Shown: positions 1 through 7,107 of the stretch, in pieces
How the letters are laid out: each line of letters starts with the position of its first letter
Numbering within the stretch: position 1 is the stretch's first letter
NCBI GenBank assembly: GCA_029865445.1
Contig: JAOUGY010000030.1
Coordinates: 1 to 19,795, forward strand
Length of the DNA stretch: 19,795 nucleotides
Reading direction: 5' to 3'
Source: Acidimicrobiia bacterium
GTDB taxonomy: Bacteria; Actinomycetota; Acidimicrobiia; Spongiisociales; ZC4RG35
Made by a program: the position numbers and the translations under genes
Notes under the pieces: generated by a model
What the model was told of the DNA's origin: nothing
Seen by the model: the letters and a program-made list of their open reading frames with translations, nothing else
Databases searched by the model: none

Positions 1-1
1 T

Positions 2-451
2 GGATTGAACCGGACATCCAGCCCCTTCTCGGACACCCAGGGCCATTTCGCCGAGAACGACATCGGGGCGCTGGCGGCGGCCGGTATCACCAAGGGCTGC
101 ACACCCACGCGGTTTTGCCCGGAGGACCCCGTGAGCCGAGCGGAGATGGCGGTATTCCTCGACCGGGCATTCGGGCTCGATCCGGGAGCGTCGGCGTTCG
201 ACGACGTGTCCGGCCACTGGGCAGCGGCATCGATCGACGCCTTGGCGGCAGCCGGGATCACCAAGGGGTGCACTCCAACCTCGTTCTGTCCCGATGTGGC
301 CGTGAGCCGGGGACAGGTTGCTACGTTCCTCCGCCGTGGATTCGGCTTCTCACTGGCGCCCGCCTCCGTGGGATTCGCAGACGGACGCCTGGGAGAACTG
401 GCGCCCGGAACCTTCGATGACACAGCCGAGCCGGAAGTGGATCTCGACTGA
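2..451 (+). CDS. C-terminal part of an SLH-repeat surface protein (5' truncated by window edge)
   Basis: The reading frame is open from the first bases of the window, so this is most likely the end of a longer exported protein rather than a gene starting at the TTG at 5. Two S-layer-homology-like repeats are visible (roughly nt 47-184 and 212-349). Each has GHF/GHW, an ALAAAGITKGC stretch, an FCP cysteine motif and a V-S-R-(A/G)-(E/Q) segment leading to a helix. SLH-type repeats usually hold proteins on the cell surface or cell wall; the two cysteines per repeat (GC and FC) could form a disulfide outside the cell. After the repeats comes a short acidic tail and a TGA stop. The next gene, with the same kind of repeats, starts 40 bp later. 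The function of the missing N-terminal part cannot be judged. Confidence 0.8.
   Translation, partial: GLNRTSSPFSDTQGHFAENDIGALAAAGITKGCTPTRFCPEDPVSRAEMAVFLDRAFGLDPGASAFDDVSGHWAAASIDALAAAGITKGCTPTSFCPDVAVSRGQVATFLRRGFGFSLAPASVGFADGRLGELAPGTFDDTAEPEVDLD
47..349 (+). repeat. Two SLH-like coding repeats, period about 165-170 nt
   Basis: Two direct repeats inside the first gene encode almost the same 15-residue core (ALAAAGITKGCTPT) followed by FCP. The DNA is also similar, with mostly third-position changes between the copies near nt 70-120 and 240-290, so this is a protein domain duplication rather than a mobile repeat. Confidence 0.75.
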
Positions 452-491
452 GCCGGGAACCCGCCGGGCGACGTCGAGCGTTGACATCGGC

Positions 492-1799
492 GTGAAGTAT
501 TGGCTCGCGTTCGTGGTCTTGGCGGCGGTGATGACGCAGACGACCCCGGCGACAGCCCGTGTCGTCGCCGAACACTACGACTCTGCGACGTCTGACGGGT
601 ACCGGGGGGCGGGATTGGGTGTCGAGATCGAACGTGGTGGCCATTGGGGGCTCGGTCGGTTCCTCCCGATCGAAGACGCCGCCGAGGAAGCCTGGTTCCG
701 ATACATGCTCGTCCTCGACCGCTGGCAGCCATCCCAGTCGGGCAAGCTGCCGGGCTTCTCTTCGCTCCGCTCGGCGTCGGCCCGTGGGTGTGTCCCAGCG
801 GACGAGGGCTCCCCGGGATGGTCGGCCCGGGTGATGTACCGGCCGAGTGGTGCGGTGGGCGCGCCCGAAGGTTCGAGCCGGCTCGGCTATTACGTCTATC
901 ACCTCGACCAACCGGGAGCGTGTGGCGAGATCATGGAGTGGTCCGACGGCGGGATCGTCGAACCTGGTGTGTGGAACTGCATCGAGGGACATGTGCGCCT
1001 CAACGATCCCGACGGCAGCGATGGGAGTCTGACCGCTTGGGTGAACGGCGTCGAGGTATTCGATCGTCAGGGTCTTCGATTCCGATCCGACCCGGACACC
1101 GGCATCGACGACCTGTGGCTCAACGTGTTCTCGGGAGGCAAGGACCCGTCCCCGGAGTCGTTGAGGCTCCGCCTCGACGAGGTGATGGTGGGTTCGGTGA
1201 AGCGGATCGGTTGCCCAGACGCCTTCGACGACGATGAAGCCGACCCGAACGAGGGTGCAATCAATCGGATGGCGGCTCTCGGGGCGGTTCCGGCCTGTGG
1301 CGAGTTTCGTGTGTGTCCAGAGGCCTCCATCACCCGTGCTGAGTTCGCAGGCATGGTGGTCGCCGCCACCGGAGCCGAGGGTGAGCACGATCGATCGTTC
1401 ACCGATACGGACGGGCATCCGTACGCCGACCAGCTCTCCGTCGTCGCCGAAAAACGGTGGATGGCGGGATGCGGGGATTCCCGAGTGTGCCCGGACGACC
1501 CGATGCGACGGGGGGACGCAGCCTTGGTGATCGCCCGGGCATTCGAGCTCCCCGACGCGGCCCCTGCGTTCATCGACGTGGATGATGGTCCCGTGGGCGG
1601 CGCGGCGGCGGCGCTCCATGCGGCCGGAGTCGCTTCAGGGTGTGCGTCAGATCGTTTCTGCCCGGATGCCGCACTCACCAAGTCCGCGGCGGCGGCGATG
1701 ATCTCAGCCGCCTACGCTCAGCAGCGCGTGGCGCCTCTGGTCACGGGTCGCTCGCTCCGACCCGACCTCGAATCGCGCAGGCCCCTGCGACTCCAGTGA
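492..1799 (+). CDS. Secreted protein: polysaccharide-lyase-14-like jelly roll plus three SLH-like repeats
   Basis: The GTG at 492 is preferred to upstream in-frame starts (open to 318) because it begins a clear Sec signal peptide: K2, a hydrophobic core to about residue 16, then an ATA cleavage motif at 20-22. Residues about 23-237 resemble the concanavalin-like fold of polysaccharide lyase family 14 (alginate/glucuronan lyase type), with KLPGF near 85-89, GW..RVMYRPSG near 109-120, a YYVYH strand, VWNCIEGHVRLN near 161-171 and LTAWVNG near 180-186. Residues about 251-408 hold three degenerate SLH-like repeats with cysteine pairs (ACGEFRVCP, GCGDSRVCP, GCASDRFCP). The likely role is a surface-attached polysaccharide-binding or -cleaving protein. 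No clear Shine-Dalgarno precedes the GTG. Lyase activity is not proven; the domain could only bind glycans. Confidence 0.75.
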   Translation: MKYWLAFVVLAAVMTQTTPATARVVAEHYDSATSDGYRGAGLGVEIERGGHWGLGRFLPIEDAAEEAWFRYMLVLDRWQPSQSGKLPGFSSLRSASARGCVPADEGSPGWSARVMYRPSGAVGAPEGSSRLGYYVYHLDQPGACGEIMEWSDGGIVEPGVWNCIEGHVRLNDPDGSDGSLTAWVNGVEVFDRQGLRFRSDPDTGIDDLWLNVFSGGKDPSPESLRLRLDEVMVGSVKRIGCPDAFDDDEADPNEGAINRMAALGAVPACGEFRVCPEASITRAEFAGMVVAATGAEGEHDRSFTDTDGHPYADQLSVVAEKRWMAGCGDSRVCPDDPMRRGDAALVIARAFELPDAAPAFIDVDDGPVGGAAAALHAAGVASGCASDRFCPDAALTKSAAAAMISAAYAQQRVAPLVTGRSLRPDLESRRPLRLQ

Positions 1800-1805
1800 C
1801 CCCAA

Positions 1806-2216
1806 TCAGGATCGCGGGAGCTGCGACAACCCTTCGGTGATCCGCGACGCAGCGTCGTCGAGTTCCTCCCGGGTCACCGATCGCGCGGCATTGGCGAAGT
1901 CCAAATCGTGCACGCCCCAGATGGGGACGACGTGGATGTGGAGATGTGGCACTTCCAGCCCGGCAATCATGAGTCCCACCCGCTCGGGCTGCCACGCATG
2001 CTCGATCGCCTTCCCGATTCGTTGCGCAACCTCGAACAGGTGGTCGCGCAGGTCGCCCGGACAGTCGAGCCAGTGATCGATCTCCGCAATCGGAACCACC
2101 AGCGTGTGGCCAGGGCGCAGCGGGTTGACCGAGAGGAACGCCACGCACCGGTCGTCGCGCCATACGAACGTCCCCGGGAGGTCGCCTTCGATGATCCGCG
2201 TGAAGATGGTGGGCAT
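1806..2216 (-). CDS. HIT family protein (histidine triad nucleotide hydrolase)
   Basis: A 136-residue protein of normal HIT length. The signature triad is H91-x-H93-x-H95 in PHLHIHVVP; the middle histidine is the usual nucleophile that attacks the alpha-phosphate of nucleotide phosphoramidates or dinucleoside polyphosphates. The N-terminus (IFTRIIEGDLPG...VWRDDRCVAFL) and NPLRPGHTLVVP match the HINT/HIT core. The exact substrate cannot be read from sequence. It lies 10 bp downstream of the ChaC-like gene on the same strand, so the two are probably cotranscribed. Its stop lies 6 bp from the stop of the convergent SLH protein gene, with no obvious terminator between them. Confidence 0.9.
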   Translation of the reverse strand: MPTIFTRIIEGDLPGTFVWRDDRCVAFLSVNPLRPGHTLVVPIAEIDHWLDCPGDLRDHLFEVAQRIGKAIEHAWQPERVGLMIAGLEVPHLHIHVVPIWGVHDLDFANAARSVTREELDDAASRITEGLSQLPRS

Positions 2217-2226
2217 CGGCGCGAGA

Positions 2227-2721
2227 TTAGCCGGTGGCTTCGACGGCGTTCAGATAGGCGTCGACATACGGGTCGGAGGCGTCCAAGGTTCGGAGGCCGC
2301 CGGAGACTGTCCTGGCGTAGTCGAGGGCATCACCGAGGGGGCCTCCCCCGGCGTCGATGTTGCGGGACGCTGCCCCAGCGAGCCATGACAGGGATCGATC
2401 GGCCCAGGCATCCGTCATCGTCCACGTGAATCCGTCGACGTGACGGTGATCGAGGCGAATTTGGGTCTCGGTCGGCTGAGAAGCCTCACGCCCGATGATG
2501 ACACCCAGCGTGTCGTGATCCACGCGATAGGCTGCCCCGATCACCGAACCGCCATGGACGAGACTGGACGTCGGAGCCGGTGCTCGCCTCGAACCCCAAT
2601 TCCTGATGCTGGGATGACCGAAACGCCGCTGCAATCCCTCGATTTGGGCAAGTTGGACGTCGATGTAACGGAACGGCGGATCCGACATGAGACTTCCGTG
2701 CACAAACACCCAAACCGACAT
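2227..2721 (-). CDS. ChaC-like gamma-glutamylcyclotransferase family protein
   Basis: A 164-residue protein with the GGCT/ChaC fold signatures: WVFVHGSLM at 4-12 (usually YGSLM; here histidine replaces tyrosine), GLQRRFGHPS at 29-38, an RRAP segment at 45-48, GGSVIGAAYRV at 57-67, and a REA motif with E79 in the position of the usual catalytic glutamate (REM/REK in ChaC). ChaC enzymes cleave gamma-glutamyl amides, classically glutathione, giving 5-oxoproline. Actinobacteria generally use mycothiol, so glutathione need not be the substrate here. The gene is divergent from the PgsBC-containing operon, and its ATG overlaps the first candidate ATG of that operon (CATG at 2719-2722). A HIT gene follows 10 bp downstream. 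The protein is somewhat short for ChaC, and substrate identity is open. Confidence 0.72.
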   Translation of the reverse strand: MSVWVFVHGSLMSDPPFRYIDVQLAQIEGLQRRFGHPSIRNWGSRRAPAPTSSLVHGGSVIGAAYRVDHDTLGVIIGREASQPTETQIRLDHRHVDGFTWTMTDAWADRSLSWLAGAASRNIDAGGGPLGDALDYARTVSGGLRTLDASDPYVDAYLNAVEATG

Positions 2722-2722
2722 G
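2719..2722. other. Overlapping divergent start codons (CATG)
   Basis: The minus-strand ATG of the ChaC-like gene (complement of 2719-2721) and the plus-strand ATG at 2720 of the Fes-type hydrolase share two bases. If both starts are right there is no intergenic space, and each promoter must lie inside the neighbouring gene or the mRNAs must be leaderless. An alternative plus-strand ATG at 2765 would leave a 43-bp gap. Confidence 0.5.
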
Positions 2723-3781
2723 ACAGCACCATTTCAGCCTGACAACCCGTCCCATGTCGAGAGCATGACCCGTCTCGAGTTCGTCGGAGTCGCCGATGCG
2801 GTGGAGCTCCAGACGTTCATGCCTCGATTCCCCAAAGGCCTCGCGTTCGATCGAGTTGGCCATAACCGCTGGCGGCTCGACCTCGACCTGCCCCCGGAGG
2901 CTCGCATCGAATACCGGCTTGGAATCACCTCCGGGGTGGAGACGCGCTCCATCCTCGACCCGTTGAATCCGAAGACGGCCCGTAACCCGTTCGGCGAGAA
3001 CTCGGTTGCCGGTGGCCCTGGCTACCGGGAGGCGGCGTGGGCGGCTGAGCCGGCCGCCGGTGGCACGATGTCCGAGGTCCGAGTGGCGAGCCTCGAGTAC
3101 GGCGGCCGGCGCCATCATCACGTATACACGCCGTCGGGTCACGACACCTCCTCTCCTCTGCCGTTGATCGCCGTCCACGACGGGACCGACTACGTTCGGT
3201 ATGCCGGTCTGGCGCGTTGTATCGAACATCTGATTCGTGTTCATGCGCTACGGCCATGCCGGTTGCTGCTGCTCGATCCGCGCGTCCGCCACGTCGAGTA
3301 CGTCGCCTCGGATCGGCATGCCGCACATCTTGTCGGGGAAGTGATCCCTCATATCCAACGTCGCATGAACGTGCGAGGTGGGGTGTTCGCCATGGGGGCC
3401 AGTCTGGGCGCAGTTGCTTCCTGGCATGCCGTGCAGCACGCACCGGAGATGTTTGCGGGGATGGTCCTGCAATCCGGGACGTTCGCGTTCGAACCCCATC
3501 CGGAACTCTCGGAGGACATGCTCGGATCCATCCGGCAGTTCATGCGCTCGATCGCCGGTGGCGATGCGGTCACGGTGGGCGCGGTCGCCATGTCATGCGG
3601 TCGTTACGAGAGCCTCATCGACTGGAACCGCCGTGCGTCGGTCTTGCTGGAGAATTCGGGCTCGACTGTGTTGTACCGGGAGGCGTGGGCCGGTCACGAC
3701 TGGGGGGCGTGGGCGGACCGACTCGAAGAGGCGATCACCTTCGTGCTGGCGGCGCCACACGACATGGGGTCGGGACGGTAG
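2720..3781 (+). CDS. Fes-type alpha/beta hydrolase (enterochelin-esterase-like)
   Basis: A 353-residue cytosolic serine hydrolase without a signal peptide. Residues about 15-110 form an N-terminal beta domain (EFVGVADAVELQTFMPRF...RWRLDLDLP..IEYRLGI...LDPLNP), as in Fes/E-set-containing esterases. The C-terminal alpha/beta-hydrolase domain has the nucleophile elbow GASLG (S228), a CGRYES stretch near 293-298 and the catalytic histidine in AGHDWGAW (H326). Family members hydrolyse esters such as trilactone siderophores, but no siderophore synthesis genes are present here. The ATG at 2720 is chosen tentatively; ATG 2765 starts exactly at the domain edge and is also possible, and neither has a strong ribosome site. 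The ATP-grasp gene follows after 13 bp. Confidence 0.82.
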   Translation: MTAPFQPDNPSHVESMTRLEFVGVADAVELQTFMPRFPKGLAFDRVGHNRWRLDLDLPPEARIEYRLGITSGVETRSILDPLNPKTARNPFGENSVAGGPGYREAAWAAEPAAGGTMSEVRVASLEYGGRRHHHVYTPSGHDTSSPLPLIAVHDGTDYVRYAGLARCIEHLIRVHALRPCRLLLLDPRVRHVEYVASDRHAAHLVGEVIPHIQRRMNVRGGVFAMGASLGAVASWHAVQHAPEMFAGMVLQSGTFAFEPHPELSEDMLGSIRQFMRSIAGGDAVTVGAVAMSCGRYESLIDWNRRASVLLENSGSTVLYREAWAGHDWGAWADRLEEAITFVLAAPHDMGSGR

Positions 3782-3794
3782 TCTCGCTCCACTG

Positions 3795-5042
3795 ATGATG
3801 GACTCGACTCGACTGATAGGACTCTCCCTCGGCGCCGACCTGTGCTGGCCCATCTTTTACGAGGACATCCTCGGAATACTCGATCCGAAGATCCGGATCG
3901 GTGGGCAGACCATCGATTTCTCGGTGGAGCGCGTCACGATCGAACCCTTCGATCTCGCCCAACCGGTCCGGTACGACGTGCTCCTGGATCGCCTCACGCC
4001 CTGGTACCACACCAGTCGGGAGTGGATCAAGAAGGCCATCGTGCAGAACGATTTGTACGTCTTGAACAACACCTTCACGCTCCAGTCGATGGAGAAGCAC
4101 ACCTCGTACGCGGCGGCGATCAGACTGGGCCTTCCGGTTCCCAAGACGATTCTGTTGCCGCCCAAGCAATACGAACACCAGCCGGACCTCGAGATGACGT
4201 TGTCGTCGTACGCCCGGATGTTCGATCTCGGGGACGTTGGTGACCAGATCGGTTTCCCGGCCTATCTGAAGCCCTATGACGGGGGTGGGTGGCGGGGTGT
4301 GTCACGGGTCGAGAATCCTGATGACCTGCAGCGGGCATACGACGAGAGCGGTTCCGAGATCATGCACCTGCAGGAGGCGATCGAGCCATTCGATCTGTTC
4401 GTGCGAGTCCTCGCGGTGGGTCCCCAGGTGAATGTGATCAAATATGATCCTGCGGCGCCGCTCCACGACCGCTACCGGGTCGAGTTCGGCTTCGTCGATG
4501 ACGCCGAACTCGATCTCCTCGGCGACATGGCGCTCACGATCAACTCCTTCTTCGGTTGGGACTTCAACTCCTGTGAGGCGCTGCGGAGGAACGGCGTGTT
4601 CCATCCGATCGACTTCGCCAATGCCAACCCGGACAGCCAGGTCACGAGCCTGCACTATCACATCCCGTGGCTCGTGAAGGCCAAGCTGCGGTGGTCGCTC
4701 TACGCGGCGGCCACGAGGCGCAAGATGCGGCACCATCCCGACTGGATCCCGTTCTTCCTGATCGCCGACTCGGACCTCCCGTACCGTGAGAAGCTGCGCG
4801 CCTACGCCGAGATCGCGCACGAGCGCTACGAAACAGAGCGCTTCGAGGAGTTTTGCGAGAGACACCTCGGCAACCTGGACGAGGTGACGTGGGAATACTT
4901 TGCGACAGATCGGGCGAAGGAGGCGGTGCGGCGCAAGGTGGCGGTCCTCTTCCCGGATCATGAGGTGGAACGGTTCACCGAGCACTTCTGGGGCCTCATT
5001 CAGTTCTGGCGGAACACCGAGAGGGACCGGCTGGATTCATGA
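3795..5042 (+). CDS. ATP-grasp ligase of unknown specificity
   Basis: A 415-residue soluble protein with ATP-grasp features: FPAYLKPYDGGGWRGV at 154-169 (nucleotide-binding lysine K159 and Gly-rich loop), an HLQEAI hinge segment near 191-196, DLFVRVLAVG, and a metal-binding HPIDFANANPD at 270-280, where D273 and N276/N278 replace the more common E-x-N. The N-terminus (LIGLSLGADLCWP) resembles a pre-ATP-grasp domain. ATP-grasp enzymes join a carboxylate to an amine or thiol through an acyl-phosphate; this one is probably an amide/peptide ligase, but its substrates are unknown. Two adjacent ATGs (3795, 3798) are possible starts; upstream frame back to 3378 overlaps the hydrolase and is not coding. 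The stop overlaps the next start as ATGA, indicating translational coupling. Position between two hydrolases suggests they act on its substrate or product. Confidence 0.8.
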   Translation: MMDSTRLIGLSLGADLCWPIFYEDILGILDPKIRIGGQTIDFSVERVTIEPFDLAQPVRYDVLLDRLTPWYHTSREWIKKAIVQNDLYVLNNTFTLQSMEKHTSYAAAIRLGLPVPKTILLPPKQYEHQPDLEMTLSSYARMFDLGDVGDQIGFPAYLKPYDGGGWRGVSRVENPDDLQRAYDESGSEIMHLQEAIEPFDLFVRVLAVGPQVNVIKYDPAAPLHDRYRVEFGFVDDAELDLLGDMALTINSFFGWDFNSCEALRRNGVFHPIDFANANPDSQVTSLHYHIPWLVKAKLRWSLYAAATRRKMRHHPDWIPFFLIADSDLPYREKLRAYAEIAHERYETERFEEFCERHLGNLDEVTWEYFATDRAKEAVRRKVAVLFPDHEVERFTEHFWGLIQFWRNTERDRLDS

Positions 5043-5758
5043 AGGCCGAGACTTGGTTTTCGGAACGGTTGGGCTCCGACCTCACGCTCATGCGGTGGGG
5101 CGAGTTGGGAACGCCGGTTTTGCTGTTCCCAACGGCGGGTGGTGATGCCGGCGAGGCCGATCGGATGGGACTGGTGGGTGCGCTGGCCCCACTGCTCGCG
5201 GACGGACGGGTCAAGGTCTATTCGGTGGACTCGGTGGCCGGGAGAAGCTGGCTCGAACGCAGGAATCCGCTCCATTCGGCGTGGCTCCAGCAGCAGTTCG
5301 ACGCGGCTATCCGGTGGGAGGTGGTTCCTGCGATCCGGTCGGACTGCAACAGCGACGGCATCGAGATCATCGCGGCCGGCGCATCGTTCGGCGCGTTCAA
5401 CGCGGTGGAGGTCTTGTGCCGGCACCCCGACGCCTTTCGGGCCGCGGTCGGCATGAGCGGCACCTATGACCTGTCGCCGTGGCTCGAAGGCGGATGGTCG
5501 GATACCTTCTACTTCTCGTCTCCCCTTCACTACCTCCCGGATCTCGGCCCCGGCGAGCAACTCGATCGGCTACGGAGCCGCTTCGTACTCCTCGCCACCG
5601 GCACCGGTGCCCACGAGAACCCTGGAGAGTCCTGGTGGCTGGGGGACGTGCTCGGGGCCAAGGGGATCCCGAATCGAGTCGACAACTGGCCCGGGTGGGA
5701 ACACGATTGGCCCACCTGGCGCGCGATGCTCCCCGTGTATCTCGACGAATTGGTCTGA
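5039..5758 (+). CDS. COG4947-type alpha/beta hydrolase (putative esterase)
   Basis: A 239-residue alpha/beta hydrolase with no signal peptide. It has PVLLFPTAGGD at 26-36 (oxyanion region), the nucleophile elbow GASFGA with S116, SGTYDLSPWL at 140-149, an ATGTGAHEN segment whose E193 fits the acid residue, and WEHDWPTWRAMLP with H222. This pattern fits the compact 'esterase/lipase superfamily' proteins of COG4947 and differs clearly from the Fes-type enzyme two genes upstream, so the operon holds two unrelated serine hydrolases. Translation is coupled to the ATP-grasp gene by a 4-bp ATGA overlap. The substrate is unknown; deacylation, transfer or release of the ATP-grasp or PgsB product are possibilities. 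Confidence 0.82.
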   Translation: MKAETWFSERLGSDLTLMRWGELGTPVLLFPTAGGDAGEADRMGLVGALAPLLADGRVKVYSVDSVAGRSWLERRNPLHSAWLQQQFDAAIRWEVVPAIRSDCNSDGIEIIAAGASFGAFNAVEVLCRHPDAFRAAVGMSGTYDLSPWLEGGWSDTFYFSSPLHYLPDLGPGEQLDRLRSRFVLLATGTGAHENPGESWWLGDVLGAKGIPNRVDNWPGWEHDWPTWRAMLPVYLDELV

Positions 5759-5871
5759 ACGACCGATAAGTTCACTCTACGTGTCAAGCTAACCGCGGAA
5801 TGTGACGATATTCCTGTTGGCAGTCTTGTGGGGTCCGCTCCACCACAACCGTCGACACAAACGGGGCTTGG

Positions 5872-7104
5872 ATGCCGATTTTTCTCTTGGCAGGGACGAC
5901 AGTAGCCCTGACCCTGCTGCTGTGGTGGGGTCGAGAGGCGATGGCTCATCGCGCCCGAATCAACGGGCTCCAACACCGCATCCACGTGAACGGAATCAGG
6001 GGCAAATCCACCGTGACACGAATCGTTGCCGGGCTCCTCCGGGAAGCCGGGTTCGTCACGATCGCCAAGTCGACGGGTACCGCCGCCGCCGTCATCAACC
6101 GTGAAGGCGTCGACGAGCCGATTCTGCGGCGCGGTCCGGCCACGATCCTCGAACAGATCGAGGTTGCTCGGACGTATGTCGAAGCGGACGTTGATGCCCT
6201 CGTGATCGAATGCATGGCGTTGAAGCCCGCCTACCAGGAAGTCAGTGAACGAATGATCGTCCGGTCGACGATCGGTGTGCTCACCAACGTACGTGAAGAC
6301 CACCAGGACGTGATGGGGGAAACGCTGAAAGAGATCGCTCGTTCGCTCATGTCGACGTGCCCTGCCAACGGCACGCTCATCACCGCCGAGCAGGACCCTG
6401 TGATCCAGCGGGTCATCTACCGGGAGGCCGCCGATCGCAACACCGAAGTGATCGTGGCCGACCCCGATCTCGTCACCGACGAGGACATCGCTCGTTTCCC
6501 GTACATTGCGTTCAAGGAGAACGTGGCGATCGGGCTCGTTCTCGCACGTCTGCTGGGCATCCCCCGGGATGTGGCCATGGACGGAATGGTTCGAGCTGCG
6601 CCCGACCCGGGTGTTCTCCGCATCAAGGAACTCGCCATCGGTGGCAAACGAGTCACCTGGGCCAATCTCTTCGCCGTCAACGACCGCGAGTCGATGGTGG
6701 CCGCCTACGCCAAGCTGGAACCGTTCGTGGACCAAAGCACCACGACTGTGGGCATTCTGAACAACCGCGCCGACCGGGAGCGGCGGGCCATCCAATTCGC
6801 CGATGTGGCCGTCCACGACCTGACCTTCGACCGGTTGGTCACCTTCGGCGCCTACGAGGGTCTCGTGACCGACCGTCTCGTCGAGAATGGGTTTCCGCTC
6901 GATGCCATCGTCAATTTGGGTGACACCCGTGCTCCGTCGCTCGAGGTGATCGTCCAGAAGATGATCGGCGACTCACCGACCGAACACGTGCTCGTGGTGG
7001 GATTCGTCAACATCCACACCCACCAGGCAGAAATGCTCCTCCACCATTTCGAGCATGACGCGACGCCGTGGCAGACGGTAGAAGCCGAAGTCGGCCAAGG
7101 CTGA
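5872..7104 (+). CDS. pgsB: Poly-gamma-glutamate synthase subunit PgsB/CapB
   Basis: A 410-residue protein matching Bacillus PgsB/CapB along its length. It has an N-terminal membrane anchor (residues 2-19), the P-loop HVNGIRGKSTVTR at 38-50 with K45, an AKSTGT motif at 65-70, EQIEVAR at 94-100, ECMALKP at 113-119, the NVREDHQDVMG motif at 139-149, PDPGVLR near 244-250 and NNRADRERR near 303-311. PgsB is a Mur-ligase-like ATP-dependent amide ligase that activates the gamma-carboxyl of a growing chain and adds glutamate at the inner membrane face, working with PgsC. A 113-bp gap separates it from the upstream hydrolase gene, so a separate promoter is possible. The polymerised amino acid need not be glutamate in this divergent context. 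Confidence 0.93.
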   Translation: MPIFLLAGTTVALTLLLWWGREAMAHRARINGLQHRIHVNGIRGKSTVTRIVAGLLREAGFVTIAKSTGTAAAVINREGVDEPILRRGPATILEQIEVARTYVEADVDALVIECMALKPAYQEVSERMIVRSTIGVLTNVREDHQDVMGETLKEIARSLMSTCPANGTLITAEQDPVIQRVIYREAADRNTEVIVADPDLVTDEDIARFPYIAFKENVAIGLVLARLLGIPRDVAMDGMVRAAPDPGVLRIKELAIGGKRVTWANLFAVNDRESMVAAYAKLEPFVDQSTTTVGILNNRADRERRAIQFADVAVHDLTFDRLVTFGAYEGLVTDRLVENGFPLDAIVNLGDTRAPSLEVIVQKMIGDSPTEHVLVVGFVNIHTHQAEMLLHHFEHDATPWQTVEAEVGQG

Positions 7105-7107
7105 CCC

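Noticed and set aside
321..1619. Long open frame on the minus strand opposite the PL14/SLH gene
   Set aside because: No recognisable domain, arginine/histidine-rich composition typical of antisense frames in GC-rich DNA, and the plus strand has a convincing signal peptide and domains.
3378..3794. N-terminal extension of the ATP-grasp frame into the Fes-type hydrolase
   Set aside because: Arg/Ser/Cys-rich shadow sequence overlapping the hydrolase's catalytic region; ATG 3795/3798 gives a natural start.
5530..6816. Long minus-strand open frame opposite pgsB
   Set aside because: It is antisense to the conserved P-loop and other PgsB motifs and shows no family features.
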